Shown piece after piece: positions 25,757 to 35,079 of a DNA stretch of 36,785 nt. Within the stretch, counting starts at the first letter, position 1; every line of letters starts with the position of its first letter. Under the pieces are notes generated by a model. That model saw only the letters and a program-made list of their open reading frames with translations, did no database searches and had not been told where the DNA came from. The DNA comes from an uncultured Eubacteriales bacterium (GTDB taxonomy: Bacteria; Bacillota; Clostridia; Christensenellales; Aristaeellaceae), in contig CACWXY010000040.1 in assembly GCA_902764915.1 (NCBI GenBank), positions 1 through 36,785 of the forward strand, written 5' to 3'. A program made the position numbers and the translations under genes.

Positions 25757-26683
25757 TCAGCTCAGGTCAATGCGCGGATCGACAACCTTATAGAGAATAT
25801 CCCCGATGAAGTTCATCAGGATAATCATGGTCGCCAGGAAAATAGTGACGCCCATGATCATCATGTAATCCGTGCGCAGCATGCTGTTGGTGAACAGCCG
25901 TCCCAGCCCGGGCACGGAAAAGATGTTTTCCACGACCATGGAACCAGTCAGTATATAGGCCATCATCGGGCCTGCATATGTAATGACCGGGGTCAGTGTA
26001 TTCTTGAGCGCATGCTTGAATATGACCTTTGTATTCTTAACGCCCTTGGCGCGTGCGGTACGAATATAGTCCTGCCCCAGCACATCGAGCATGGAGGAGC
26101 GCTGCAGACGTGTGACATACGCCATGGGATACAGACTCAGGGAAATGACCGGAAGGATCAGACCGCCCGGCTGGTTGCCCAGAGAGGGAAGCCAGCCCAG
26201 CTGCAGGGCAAAGATCAGGAGCAAGAGAGTGGCCATGACAAAGGATGGCATGGAGACAAGTGCTGTGGTAAGGATCTGTATGAGCTTATCCAGAAACCGC
26301 CCTCGCTGCAGCGCTGCAATGGATCCCAGAACAACCCCGAGCAGCAGTGCCAGAATGCCTGCCGTGAAACCGATGCGGGCCGAATAGGCAAAACCGCCGG
26401 CAATCAGTTCCATGACGGTATTGCCAACCCAGCCCGTGGAGAGCCCGAAATCACCGTGCAGGATATTCCACAGATAGTTGAGAAACTGTACGGGGACCGG
26501 CTTGTCAAACCCGTACTTGGCCTCCAGCGCGGCGATGACGGCATCGCTCTTGGCTTTCTCTGAGCTGAAGGGACTGGCCGGTATGGCGTGCATGACAAAA
26601 AAGGTTATGGCAATGACAAGAAAAATGGTCAGAAGGGCCAGCATCAGTCTTTTGACCAGATATGACAAGAACCTAGCGTTCAC
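25757..26683 (-). CDS. oppB: Oligopeptide ABC transporter permease
   Basis: This 308-residue permease has six predicted helices and the coupling loop YIRTARAKGVKNTKVIFKHA. It ends GDILYKVVDPRIDLS, standard for OppB. I chose a GTG start at 26683 because AGGAGG lies six bases upstream, while the longer frame to 26740 begins upstream of any such site. First gene of the opp operon, with its promoter at 26716-26745. Confidence 0.92.
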   Translation of the reverse strand: MNARFLSYLVKRLMLALLTIFLVIAITFFVMHAIPASPFSSEKAKSDAVIAALEAKYGFDKPVPVQFLNYLWNILHGDFGLSTGWVGNTVMELIAGGFAYSARIGFTAGILALLLGVVLGSIAALQRGRFLDKLIQILTTALVSMPSFVMATLLLLIFALQLGWLPSLGNQPGGLILPVISLSLYPMAYVTRLQRSSMLDVLGQDYIRTARAKGVKNTKVIFKHALKNTLTPVITYAGPMMAYILTGSMVVENIFSVPGLGRLFTNSMLRTDYMMIMGVTIFLATMIILMNFIGDILYKVVDPRIDLS

Positions 26684-26715
26684 ATTGGGCCTCCTCGTGG
26701 AGATAATACGATGTA

Positions 26716-26745
26716 ATTCTAAGAGGAATACGCTGAGCAAGTCAA
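26716..26745 (-). promoter_or_regulatory. Predicted opp operon promoter
   Basis: Minus-strand -35 TTGACT (26740-26745), 18-base spacer, -10 TAGAAT (26716-26721), about 30 bases before the oppB GTG. One-base variation from the ideal spacer. Confidence 0.5.
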
Positions 26746-26787
26746 TTCCCCAACCGGGAACGCGGTGCGAAAAAACACGGAGAAAAC

Positions 26788-26817
26788 AAAAAAGGCTTCC
26801 GGGGAAATACCCGGAAG
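26788..26817 (-). terminator. Intrinsic terminator of the MATE gene
   Basis: Stem CTTCCGGG/CCCGGAAG (26796-26817) with a six-base loop, followed on the minus strand by CC and a T-run. It lies five bases after the MATE stop and separates it from the opp operon. Confidence 0.85.
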
Positions 26818-26821
26818 GCAG

Positions 26822-28177
26822 TTAGGCAGGTCGAGAGTCGGCTTCCAGCTCTCGCATGCGAAACTGGTAACCGACTATGAGCAGTATGGCGGCCCCGATC
26901 CACGCGGCGATCTCACTGAAGTAAATGCCCCATTCGCCCAAAAAGCGGGGAAGGATGATCGCGCAGGATACACGCATGGCCAGTTCCATCACGCCGCTGA
27001 GCATGGGGATAAAGGTATCGCCCAGCCCCTGCAGTGCGGAGCGGTGGGAAAAAAGCAGGTACAGGGCAGGAAGCCCCAGTGCCATAAAGATGAGAAAACG
27101 GTATCCGTAGACCAGCACCTGATCGACCAGTGCCGGGTCATCCTCGATAAACAGCGCCAGCAGCGGCTTCCCGATCAGAAGCATACAGGCCATAATCACC
27201 AGTGCTACCACTACGGATATGACACTGGCCTTGCGCACGCCTTCCCTGACGCGATCCAGCCGCCGCGCCCCCAGGTTCTGGCCGGAAAAGGTGCTGACGC
27301 CTGCGCCGATGGCGGCACCGAACAGTTCAATCATGCCCTGCAGACGGGATGCGGCGTTATAGCCTGCCATAAACAGAAACCCGAAGCCGTTGACCACCCG
27401 CTGCAGCACCAGTCCGCCCAGGGCAATGATCAGGTTTCCAAAAGCGATCGGGGTGCCCAGACGCATAAGACGTGCCATTACGCGGCGATCCGGCCAGAGG
27501 TCGTCACGGCTGACGTGCAGAAGCGGAAGCCGGATCACGGCAAGAAGCGTTATCAGGAAGGAAACCGCCTGGCTTGTCACCGTGGCAATCGCCGCGCCGG
27601 CAACGCCCCAGTGCAGTCCCATTACCAGAAGCACATCCAGCACCACATTGACGAGCGTGGCGACAGTCATGGCCAGCAGTGGCGTGCGGCTGTCTCCCAC
27701 AGCCTGAAGAAAACCGGCCAGCAGATTGAAGCCCATGACAAGCCCCAGCCCGCCAAATACGATGCGCAGGTAGAGCCGGGTCAGCCCCAGCGTATTCTCT
27801 GGAAAATGCAGAAGATGCAGGACCGGCGTGACAAGCGCCTGGGACAGAAGCTCCAGTACGGCGACAGTCAGGCAGGAGAGAAGAATCCCTTGACCGGCAG
27901 CACGGCGCAGGGCGTCATACTTTCCCGCACCGAAGGATTGGGCAATTTCAATGGCAAACCCCTGTGCCAGTCCCATGGCAACGGAGAGAAACGCCCAGTC
28001 CAGCCATCCGGAGCCGGACACGGCGGCCAGCGCAACTACGCCTTCCCCGCGTCCGATGACCAGGGTATCGACAATATTGTACAGCTGCTGAAGCAGGTTT
28101 CCTGCCGCAATGGGCAGGGAAAAGGCGAGGATCAGACGGGTGGGGCTTCCCACGGTCATATCCTTTGTACGTGCCAT
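26822..28177 (-). CDS. MATE family exporter
   Basis: This 451-residue membrane protein has about twelve helices in two similar halves. It has the N-terminal MATE pattern PTRLILAFSLPIAAGNLLQQLYNIVDTLVIGR and the second-half counterpart GTPIAFGNLIIALGGLVLQR. MATE proteins expel cationic drugs, toxins or metabolites in exchange for Na or H. The start at ATG 28177 has GAGGAGG upstream; the longer frame to 28234 is rejected. It lies 66 bases after alaS, beyond a hairpin, so it may be expressed by read-through or from an unseen promoter. Substrate unknown. Confidence 0.9.
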   Translation of the reverse strand: MARTKDMTVGSPTRLILAFSLPIAAGNLLQQLYNIVDTLVIGRGEGVVALAAVSGSGWLDWAFLSVAMGLAQGFAIEIAQSFGAGKYDALRRAAGQGILLSCLTVAVLELLSQALVTPVLHLLHFPENTLGLTRLYLRIVFGGLGLVMGFNLLAGFLQAVGDSRTPLLAMTVATLVNVVLDVLLVMGLHWGVAGAAIATVTSQAVSFLITLLAVIRLPLLHVSRDDLWPDRRVMARLMRLGTPIAFGNLIIALGGLVLQRVVNGFGFLFMAGYNAASRLQGMIELFGAAIGAGVSTFSGQNLGARRLDRVREGVRKASVISVVVALVIMACMLLIGKPLLALFIEDDPALVDQVLVYGYRFLIFMALGLPALYLLFSHRSALQGLGDTFIPMLSGVMELAMRVSCAIILPRFLGEWGIYFSEIAAWIGAAILLIVGYQFRMRELEADSRPA

Positions 28178-28199
28178 GCACAGGCCTCCTCGTTGTACA

Positions 28200-28230
28200 G
28201 GAAAGCAGGGATGCCTTTCGGCATCCCTGC
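28200..28230 (-). terminator. Hairpin after alaS
   Basis: Perfect 11-bp stem GCAGGGATGCC/GGCATCCCTGC with a GAAA tetraloop (minus strand), followed by only TTTC. It is likely a partial terminator or 3'-end stabiliser between alaS and the MATE gene. Confidence 0.6.
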
Positions 28231-28243
28231 ACAAGCATATCTG

Positions 28244-30040
28244 TCAGTTGTTCCCGGTGATGACAGCCTTGATACGGCGCACGCCGGCGGAGGAGGACTC
28301 TTCCTTTATAATCTTGAAGGAACCGAGCTCTCCGGTATGCTCCGCATGCGGACCGCCGCAGATCTCGAAGGAGTAATCGCCCATTTTATAGGTGCGCACG
28401 CGCTCTCCATACTTGCTCTCAAACAGACCGATGGCACCCTTGGACTTGGCTTCCGGCACGGTCATCTCTTCGCATACCACCGGCACATCTGCCTGAATGG
28501 CTTCATTGACCAGTGCTTCTACCTGTGCCAGCTCTTCCTTGGTTACCTTGCGGCCGAAAGAAAAGTCAAAGCGCAGGCGCTCCGCTGTGATATTGGAGCC
28601 TTTCTGTGCGACTTCATCACCCAGTACCTTGCGCAGAGCGGCATGCAGAAGATGCGTGGCGGTATGCAGACGGGCCGTTTCCACGGTCTGGTCCGCCAGA
28701 CCGCCCTTGAACTTCTGATCAGCTCCCTGATGGCTGAGCTCCTGGTGCTTTTTGAAGTTTTCCTCAAACGCGGCGGTATCCACGGAAAGCCCGCGTTCCC
28801 GGGCCAGCTCTACCGTCATTTCAATGGGGAAGCCGAAGGTGTCATAGAGATGGAAGGCGCTCAGACCGTCAATGACGCCGTTTTGCACGCGGGAGGCGAC
28901 CTTGTCAAATTCCTTGTTGCCCTGGCGCAGGGTCTTGGCAAAGCGGCTTTCCTCCAGCTGCAGCTGTTCCAGTACAAACGCGCTGTTCCGGGAAAGCTCG
29001 GGATAGGCTTCGCGATACTGTTCGATAATAACCTTGGCGATTTCGGCGGTAAAGCCCTCGGGCATGCCCAGCTGCATGCCGTAGCGCACGGCACGGCGGA
29101 TCAGGCGGCGGAGGATATAGCCCTGGTCAGTATTGCTGGGAGAAACGCCGCGGTCATCGCCCAGAATAAAGGTAGAGGTGCGCATATGATCCGCGATGAT
29201 GCGGAAGGCACGGGTGGTCTCTTCACTCTCTTCATAGCTGTGGCCGCACAGCGCCGCGATCCTGGAGAGAATGCCGGTGAAAGCGTCAGTCTCATAGACG
29301 GTCTTTTTGCCGTTGAGCACGCAGATGGTGCGCTCCAGTCCCATGCCGGTGTCCACATTCTTTTTGGCCAGGGGCAGGAAACTTCCGTCCTTCTGCTTGT
29401 TGTACTGCATGAACACGTCGTTCCAGATTTCCAGGTAATGACCGCAGGAACAGGCAGGTGTGCAGTCGGGACCGCAGGCGGGCTTATCCGTGATAATGAA
29501 CATTTCGGTGTCCGGGCCGCAGGGACCGGTGATGCCGGCAGGCCCCCACCAGTTGTTTTCCTTGGGGAGGTAGAAGAGATGGTCTTCGGCAACGCCCATG
29601 GAACGCCAGATGGCATGGCTTTCTTCGTCACGGGGGCAGTCCTCGTTGCCGGCAAAGACGGTAAAGGCGAGACGGTCCTTATCCAGCCCCAGATATTCGG
29701 GACTGGTCAGGAATTCCCAGGACCAGGAAATGGCTTCCTTCTTGAAGTAATCCCCCAGGGACCAGTTGCCGAGCATTTCAAAGAAGGTCAGATGGCTGGG
29801 GTCGCCTACATCGTCGATATCGCCGGTGCGGATGCATTTCTGCACATCGGTGAGACGCGTTCCGGCCGGATGCGGCGTGCCCATGAGATAGGGAACCAGG
29901 GGATGCATGCCGGCAGTGGTGAACAGTACAGTGGGGTCGTTTTCGGGAATCACGGAAGCGGAAGGAATCCGATGATGGCCCTTGCTTTCCATAAACGCCT
30001 GGAACTTCTCGCGAAGTTCAGCGGAGGTAATCGTTTTCAT
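28244..30040 (-). CDS. alaS: Alanyl-tRNA synthetase, short form without C-terminal domain
   Basis: This 598-residue enzyme charges tRNA-Ala. The class II aminoacylation core is present (FTTAGMHPLVPYL, TFFEMLGNWSLGDYFKKEAI, DTGMGLERTICVLNG, then DQGYILRRLIRRAVRYG). So is the editing domain with zinc residues H459xxxH463 and C561xxxH565, which removes mischarged Ser and Gly. The chain stops right after it. The C-Ala/DHHA1 domain of usual AlaRS (about 870-880 residues) is absent, with no remnant in the 66 bases before the next gene. The start ATG 30040 follows AAAGGA. It is the second gene of the glyS-alaS operon. The short form looks natural rather than broken. Confidence 0.92.
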   Translation of the reverse strand: MKTITSAELREKFQAFMESKGHHRIPSASVIPENDPTVLFTTAGMHPLVPYLMGTPHPAGTRLTDVQKCIRTGDIDDVGDPSHLTFFEMLGNWSLGDYFKKEAISWSWEFLTSPEYLGLDKDRLAFTVFAGNEDCPRDEESHAIWRSMGVAEDHLFYLPKENNWWGPAGITGPCGPDTEMFIITDKPACGPDCTPACSCGHYLEIWNDVFMQYNKQKDGSFLPLAKKNVDTGMGLERTICVLNGKKTVYETDAFTGILSRIAALCGHSYEESEETTRAFRIIADHMRTSTFILGDDRGVSPSNTDQGYILRRLIRRAVRYGMQLGMPEGFTAEIAKVIIEQYREAYPELSRNSAFVLEQLQLEESRFAKTLRQGNKEFDKVASRVQNGVIDGLSAFHLYDTFGFPIEMTVELARERGLSVDTAAFEENFKKHQELSHQGADQKFKGGLADQTVETARLHTATHLLHAALRKVLGDEVAQKGSNITAERLRFDFSFGRKVTKEELAQVEALVNEAIQADVPVVCEEMTVPEAKSKGAIGLFESKYGERVRTYKMGDYSFEICGGPHAEHTGELGSFKIIKEESSSAGVRRIKAVITGNN

Positions 30041-30065
30041 ATCGCAGCGTCCTTTCCGGTATGTG

Positions 30066-31445
30066 TTAAAAGCGCATACGCTCTTCAATATAGTTACGCA
30101 GCTCGCTTATGGCAACGCGGTCCTGCTGCATGGTATCGCGGTTGCGGATGGTGACCGTGCCGGTGGATTCGGTATCGAAGTCCACGCAGATGGCAAACGG
30201 TGTGCCGATCTCGTCCTGACGGCGGTAGCGCTTGCCGATGGAGCCGGTCTCGTCATAGTCCACAGGGAAGTACTTGGCCAGGTCCGCATGGATCTGGGAG
30301 GCCAGGGCGCCCAGCTTATTCTTCTGCAGGGGCAGTACAGCCGCCTTGAAAGGTGCCAGTGCCGGATGCAGATGCAGAACGGTGCGTACATCGCCGCCTT
30401 CCAGCTCTTCCTCGTCATAGGCATTGCACAGGAAGGCGAGAAGTGCGCGGTCCACGCCCAGGGAGGGCTCGATGCAGTAGGGAACATAGCGCTCGTTGGT
30501 GACGGGGTCCAGATATTCCATGGACTTTCCGGAGTGCTCCTGATGCTGTGTCAGATCGTAGTCTGTACGGTCGGCTACGCCCCACAGTTCGCCCCATCCG
30601 AAGGGGAAGAGGAATTCAAAGTCCGTGGTGGCTTTGCTGTAGAAAGCGAGTTTTTCGGGCTCATGATCCCGCAGCCGCAGGCTTTCCTCTTTCATGCCCA
30701 GGCTCAGCAGCCAGTCATGACAGAAGGAGCGCCAGTAGTTGAACCACTCCAGATCCTCGCCGGGCTTGCAGAAGAATTCCAGTTCCATCTGCTCAAACTC
30801 GCGCACGCGGAAAATAAAGTTGCCAGGCGTGATTTCGTTGCGGAAGGACTTGCCGATCTGCGCAATGCCGGCCGGCAGCTTCTTGCGTGTTGTGCGCATG
30901 ACGTTCTGGAAGTTGACGAAAATGCCCTGCGCGGTCTCAGGACGCAGATAAATCTCATTGGAAGCATCTTCGGTGACGCCGGAATGGGTCTTGAACATCA
31001 GATTAAACTGACGGATACCGGTGAATTCCTTTTTCCCGCATACGGGGCAGACAATGTCATGCTCGGCGATATACTTTTCCAGTTCCTGATTGGTCCAGCC
31101 GTCGCCAGTCTCAGCGCCATGGGTGAAGTCTTCAATCAGCTTATCGGCACGGAAGCGCGCCTTACAGGCTTTGCAGTCCATCAGCGGATCGTTGAAGCCG
31201 CCCACGTGACCGGAAGCCACCCATACTTCGCGGTTCATCAGGATGGCACAGTCCAGACCGGTGTTGTATTTGCTCTCCTGAACAAACTTCTGCCACCAGG
31301 CCTTTTTAATGTTGTTTTTCAGTTCTACGCCCAGCGGGCCATAGTCCCATGTATTGGCAAGACCACCGTAGATTTCGCTGCCTGCGAAAATCAGTCCGCG
31401 GTTCTTACAAAGCGCGACGAGCTTATCCATTGTTAAAGCTGCCAT
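30066..31445 (-). CDS. glyS: Glycyl-tRNA synthetase, dimeric type
   Basis: This 459-residue class II synthetase charges tRNA-Gly. It has the N-terminal [23 protein letters not shown], the zinc-like pair CKAC and CPVC, motif 2 [25 protein letters not shown], and motif 3 [13 protein letters not shown]. It is the alpha-2 type found in many Firmicutes, archaea and eukaryotes, not the alpha2-beta2 type. The start at 31445 has GGGAGGG upstream. The leader between promoter and start is only about 25 bases, too short for a T-box, so no tRNA-sensing control is visible. Confidence 0.96.
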   Translation of the reverse strand: MAALTMDKLVALCKNRGLIFAGSEIYGGLANTWDYGPLGVELKNNIKKAWWQKFVQESKYNTGLDCAILMNREVWVASGHVGGFNDPLMDCKACKARFRADKLIEDFTHGAETGDGWTNQELEKYIAEHDIVCPVCGKKEFTGIRQFNLMFKTHSGVTEDASNEIYLRPETAQGIFVNFQNVMRTTRKKLPAGIAQIGKSFRNEITPGNFIFRVREFEQMELEFFCKPGEDLEWFNYWRSFCHDWLLSLGMKEESLRLRDHEPEKLAFYSKATTDFEFLFPFGWGELWGVADRTDYDLTQHQEHSGKSMEYLDPVTNERYVPYCIEPSLGVDRALLAFLCNAYDEEELEGGDVRTVLHLHPALAPFKAAVLPLQKNKLGALASQIHADLAKYFPVDYDETGSIGKRYRRQDEIGTPFAICVDFDTESTGTVTIRNRDTMQQDRVAISELRNYIEERMRF

Positions 31446-31477
31446 TCATGCACCCTCCCTGTAGATAGTCGGGTCCT

Positions 31478-31506
31478 ATCATAGGCATTGACCTTTTTTT
31501 TGTCAA
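31478..31506 (-). promoter_or_regulatory. Predicted glyS-alaS promoter
   Basis: Minus-strand -35 TTGACA (31501-31506), 17-base A-rich spacer, -10 TATGAT (31478-31483). Close to consensus, as expected for an essential tRNA synthetase operon. Confidence 0.75.
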
Positions 31507-31641
31507 GGGAATTTCCGGGAAACCCTGCGGCCATAGGGCTCTTCAAAAGAGTGCAGAAGAAGAGAAGCAGACGATGAACAACCAGAAAATGCATGCCGTG
31601 ACATGATGTATTGCTGCAAAAACCATGATGAAATTTTTCTC

Positions 31642-31679
31642 TGAAGAATATTGAGGTTTTCTTCAAAATTTGTTATAGT
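31642..31679 (+). promoter_or_regulatory. Predicted promoter and operator of the sigma-4-like regulator gene
   Basis: Plus-strand -35 TTGAGG (31651-31656), 17-base spacer, -10 TATAGT (31674-31679). An inverted repeat TGAAGAA/TTCTTCA (31642-31648 and 31659-31665) straddles the -35 box, so a bound repressor would block polymerase. The leader that follows can fold (GACGG-TTG-CCGTC within an ATCCCTG/CAGGGGAT outer stem, 31694-31741). Confidence 0.5.
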
Positions 31680-31788
31680 ATTTACATAAGTGCAATCCCT
31701 GAAACAAGAAACAATGGGGACGGTTGCCGTCTGCAGGGGATACACTTCCATGTCTGAGTAAGTATAAGGCGGAATAGGAGTGAACGTT

Positions 31789-34626
31789 GTGCCGGTGATC
31801 GATCATCAGAGTCGCATAGGCCGAATTCTGGAAGTCAATAAGGAATTGCATGTGTTACCATTTCTTCGCATCTGGCAGACGGCGGATTTGGACGAAGAAG
31901 AGGCACGGAAACTGTACAGCCTCCTCAGCGATCCGGCGATGACTTTTGAAAATCTGAAAACATTCGACTGCCCTTCGAATCTGGAAGATACATTTCATGC
32001 TTTTGTAACCTTCTGCAATTTTGATGTGCGTTCGGAGACCAAAGAGCTCCGCAGAGGAATGACCAGCCATGAAAAATGGTGGAAGATCCTGTGCGAGCGT
32101 GCCGAAGGCAATACACTGGAAGTGATCAGTCAGAGTCAGAAACTGACGCGTGAACGTGTCCGCCAGATTGCGGCACGCTGCGTGCGGGAATTTATCAACC
32201 GCGGCGGCATTGAAATTCTGGGCAAGATCTATGCGATGGAAAACGGTCCGGCCATGGTGGACCGCAACATACTGAAAAAATATTTCAGCCGTGATGTGGA
32301 TCCCTACATTTATATTATTCAGCAGGTGTTCAAGAACAATACCCTGGAACGGTTCCTGCCGTTCATGGAGGGCTGTTCCTTCGTGTACAGCGCGAAGCTG
32401 GAAGGCTTCCTGTTTCATGACAGGAAGGAACTGGCCGATGACATTGAGACATGGCTGGATGAGATTCCCAGCATCATTTCCGAAGAAGAAAAGGACATCT
32501 ATGTTCAGGATGCGGAGAAGCGGGGCATTTCCAAGGAAATGGCCGATCTGTATATCCGCGATAATTATGACCTGGACGGAAAGGTCTGGAAGTGCGGGAA
32601 GATCCGTGTGCACAATATCTGCAGCGGCATTATGAAGGAATACTATGAGGGCGGCATTTACATCTATGATCCGCATGCTCTGCAGGAGTTCCGGAATCGT
32701 GCGGTGGAAAAATACGGCACCAGTGTTCTGCTACCGGAGAGAGATCATGCACTGACCGCGGTGATCAGCCGGGTCGGCATGCTGCGGGGGCGCGGCATCT
32801 ATATTCCTGCGCGGCACGGTGTGCTGCCGGAGGAAATCCTGGAAGAAATCCGGAACTATCTTCTTGCCAGTACCAACCAGAGCTGTATGTTCAACACACT
32901 CTTCTCGGTGTTCCGTGACAAGATTACGCCGTATGGTGTCGACAACCGCTTCTATCTGCAGGGTGTTCTGAAGCTGGACCTGGGCAAGGAGTATACCTTT
33001 ACCCGCGATTATGTTTCCTGCAGTGGAAAGGTTGTCAAGATTCAGGATATGGTACTCTCTGAAGTAGCCAAGTACAAAGAGCCTGTGACCAAGGAAACGA
33101 TTGCCAAGGAGTTTCCCGGGGTTCCGGATATTGCCATCAGCTATGCGCTGATGGATCCGAGAATTATGAACTACTTCGGGAAGTATCTGCACAAGGATAA
33201 CCTGAACATGACAGATGCAGATGTGCAGACGCTTCGCAGTGAACTGAACGATCTTCTCAAGGACGGAAAAGCACACAGCTCCCATGAACTGATGGAGCGT
33301 ATGGAAAAGAAGGATCCTGACATGCTCAGGCGCATGTTTGTGGATACGCAGTTTGCCATGTTCTCCCTGGCACAGATCTACTGCGGCGATGAATATGTGA
33401 TGGACCGTCCGCAGATGGCGATGCATGGTTCCAGTGGGGAAAAGGATATCCAGATCAAACGGGAAAACGAGATCAAAGGCCGGAAAGCCCGCGAAAATAC
33501 GCCCCGTGTACGCGAGATGGCGACCTTTGATACCATTGTGGAAAGTCTCAAGGAATATGGCACCAAGGGTACAACGCTGAATCATCTCCATGCCCGTTAT
33601 CATATCACCCGCCAGCAGCTGACAATCATGCTGCAGGAGCCCAATGTCATTTCTCTGCACAACCGTATTATTCATGAGGATGTTCTGAAAGGCTGGCCGG
33701 AGGCCAAGGACGCGTTCTATGATATCATCAAGGAACTGCTGAATGAGTATGGGGTACTTCGCATTCATATGCTGTTTGAGCTGTGCCTGGAAAAGATGGG
33801 ACCGTTCTTTGAAGCCAATGACATGATGAATGAAGACGATGTCTTCTACCTGGCACGGCATCTGTTTGATAAGGTCCATTATCGTGGGGCCAACTGGTAT
33901 TTCCATTTGCATAATCAGTCCATTTCCGATCGGGAACTGGAGGAAGATATCTCCTTTTATGGGCAGGTGACGGATTATTTCCGCCGCAATCAGCGGCCGA
34001 TCTCCTTTGATGAACTGCGCGAGCGCTATGTGTTCCTGGGATATAAGATCAACAGTCTGAAATACAACATGCGCCTGTGCGAATATCCGAACTTCTACAT
34101 CTATAAGCCGGATCTGTATATTCTTGCGGAACAGATGCCGGTAACGGATGAATGGCTGCGCACGATCGGGGAAAAGGTACTGACGCTTTTCCCGGAGGGC
34201 GTTACTGTGATGCCTTACCGTGCGCTTACCGAAGAGTGGCTGCAGGCTAATCTTCCGAAACCGCCCATGGAGGGAATTGAGTGGACGATGCTTCTTTTCC
34301 AGCAGATGTGCATCTTCTACCATGACAAGATGGGCGTGAGAACCATTCGGCCGTTTGGCATCTATGATTACAATATCGTACACAGCTTTATTGTTACGGA
34401 GGCATCCGGCATTGATTCGCTGTCTGAGGCGACCTGGGTCTGGCTGTGCGACCATGGATACCGCGGCAAGCATATGAAGATCGACGCACTGAAGGAACTG
34501 ATGCTGGAGAACAGGATTGTCAGCACGACGGTGCAGGACAGCATGCGTCAGTTTGCTACCGGCATGAACGATGCCAAGCGTTTCCGCTGGGATGAGAATA
34601 ACAAGTCGGTGCTGGTGCGCAGATAA
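31789..34626 (+). CDS. Large protein with sigma-70 region-4-like helix-turn-helix, function unknown
   Basis: This protein of about 945 residues starts at GTG 31789, eight bases after TAGGAG; the frame opening at 31780 overlaps that site. Residues about 106-136 read NTLEVISQSQKLTRERVRQIAARCVREF, closely matching sigma-70 region 4.2, the helix-turn-helix that contacts the -35 box. No sigma region 2 or 3 is visible, so it is not a complete sigma factor. The remainder is soluble, without membrane segments, and seems built of several winged-helix-sized units (for example around FDTIVESLKEYGTKGTTLNHLHARYHITRQQL and VTDYFRRNQRPISFDELRERYVFLGY). A large DNA- or RNA-polymerase-binding regulator is likely. 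It is transcribed alone and ends at a clear terminator. I recognise no family name. Confidence 0.7.
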   Translation: MPVIDHQSRIGRILEVNKELHVLPFLRIWQTADLDEEEARKLYSLLSDPAMTFENLKTFDCPSNLEDTFHAFVTFCNFDVRSETKELRRGMTSHEKWWKILCERAEGNTLEVISQSQKLTRERVRQIAARCVREFINRGGIEILGKIYAMENGPAMVDRNILKKYFSRDVDPYIYIIQQVFKNNTLERFLPFMEGCSFVYSAKLEGFLFHDRKELADDIETWLDEIPSIISEEEKDIYVQDAEKRGISKEMADLYIRDNYDLDGKVWKCGKIRVHNICSGIMKEYYEGGIYIYDPHALQEFRNRAVEKYGTSVLLPERDHALTAVISRVGMLRGRGIYIPARHGVLPEEILEEIRNYLLASTNQSCMFNTLFSVFRDKITPYGVDNRFYLQGVLKLDLGKEYTFTRDYVSCSGKVVKIQDMVLSEVAKYKEPVTKETIAKEFPGVPDIAISYALMDPRIMNYFGKYLHKDNLNMTDADVQTLRSELNDLLKDGKAHSSHELMERMEKKDPDMLRRMFVDTQFAMFSLAQIYCGDEYVMDRPQMAMHGSSGEKDIQIKRENEIKGRKARENTPRVREMATFDTIVESLKEYGTKGTTLNHLHARYHITRQQLTIMLQEPNVISLHNRIIHEDVLKGWPEAKDAFYDIIKELLNEYGVLRIHMLFELCLEKMGPFFEANDMMNEDDVFYLARHLFDKVHYRGANWYFHLHNQSISDRELEEDISFYGQVTDYFRRNQRPISFDELRERYVFLGYKINSLKYNMRLCEYPNFYIYKPDLYILAEQMPVTDEWLRTIGEKVLTLFPEGVTVMPYRALTEEWLQANLPKPPMEGIEWTMLLFQQMCIFYHDKMGVRTIRPFGIYDYNIVHSFIVTEASGIDSLSEATWVWLCDHGYRGKHMKIDALKELMLENRIVSTTVQDSMRQFATGMNDAKRFRWDENNKSVLVRR

Positions 34627-34695
34627 CGGAAAAGCGAATAAGAAAACATGATCTGTCTGCACTGCATGCCAGGCATGGCATGACTGTGCCTGAAA

Positions 34696-34736
34696 AGCTC
34701 GAGATTCCGAAAACGAAGGAATCCCGGGCTTTTTCT
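34696..34736 (+). terminator. Intrinsic terminator of the sigma-4-like gene
   Basis: A 13-position stem with one mismatch and one G-U pair (arms begin AGCTCGAGATTCC at 34696), a nine-base loop, then TTTTTCTATTC on the plus strand. Confidence 0.85.
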
Positions 34737-34961
34737 ATTCTGTGACATGATTGAAGAATTGCCTCGGTCGCTGTCTGCCCCGCCGTCATCCTATGGATGT
34801 AAGCTTCCTCCTCTCTTTCGCCGTGCACAGGACACGGCTGTCCTGCAAACAATACTGGCATAAGAAAAATCAGAACCTTCTGATTTTTGGACGGATGAAC
34901 AGCATCCGGCAGCAAGCCGAAGAAATCATTCTCCACAAATTGAGTTATGCATAATACTACA
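34737..34961. other. Intergenic region with two hairpins
   Basis: No gene is supported. CAGGACA/TGTCCTG pairs at 34828-34845. A perfect AAAAATCAGAA/TTCTGATTTTT repeat at 34865-34888 could terminate in both directions. A 67-codon plus-strand frame (34751-34954) has no good ribosome binding site and no recognisable motif. Confidence 0.5.
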
Positions 34962-34971
34962 CCCGATCGGG
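34962..34971. promoter_or_regulatory. HipB-type operator O1
   Basis: Palindrome CCCGATCGGG followed by AA. It is the first of three identical sites, 39 bases centre to centre from O2. Confidence 0.7.
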
Positions 34972-35000
34972 AAAATTGTTCTGTAAGATCAGTTATTCTT

Positions 35001-35010
35001 CCCGATCGGG
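35001..35010. promoter_or_regulatory. HipB-type operator O2
   Basis: CCCGATCGGG within the longer perfect palindrome TTCCCGATCGGGAA. It lies 41 bases from O3, so the three sites sit roughly on one DNA face. Confidence 0.7.
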
Positions 35011-35030
35011 AATTTTTATTAATGATGCCA

Positions 35031-35059
35031 TTGACATTATACCCGATCGGGAACATAAT
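35031..35059 (+). promoter_or_regulatory. hipBST promoter with internal operator O3
   Basis: -35 TTGACA (35031-35036), 17-base spacer, -10 CATAAT (35054-35059). Operator O3 (35042-35051) fills the spacer, so HipB binding would exclude RNA polymerase. The ATG of hipB follows at 35080. Confidence 0.8.
35042..35051. promoter_or_regulatory. HipB-type operator O3
   Basis: Third CCCGATCGGG copy, between the -35 and -10 boxes of the hipBST promoter. Confidence 0.7.
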
Positions 35060-35079
35060 GGCATCGAAAGGGTGATTTC

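Noticed and set aside
26765..30154. Plus-strand open frame of 1129 codons
   Set aside because: It lies antisense to the MATE and alaS genes, which have clear motifs, starts and Shine-Dalgarno sites. Long antisense frames are common in GC-rich coding DNA. No domain is recognisable in it.
31446..31480. T-box leader for glyS
   Set aside because: The distance from promoter to start codon is about 30 bases, too short for any T-box.
34751..34954. Small plus-strand ORF of 67 codons between the large regulator and hipB
   Set aside because: It begins right after a terminator, lacks a good ribosome binding site, and spans two hairpins. No motif.
34962..35051. CRISPR-like array
   Set aside because: Three 10-base palindromes spaced about 40 bases apart are too short for CRISPR repeats, and one sits inside a promoter spacer; they are operators.
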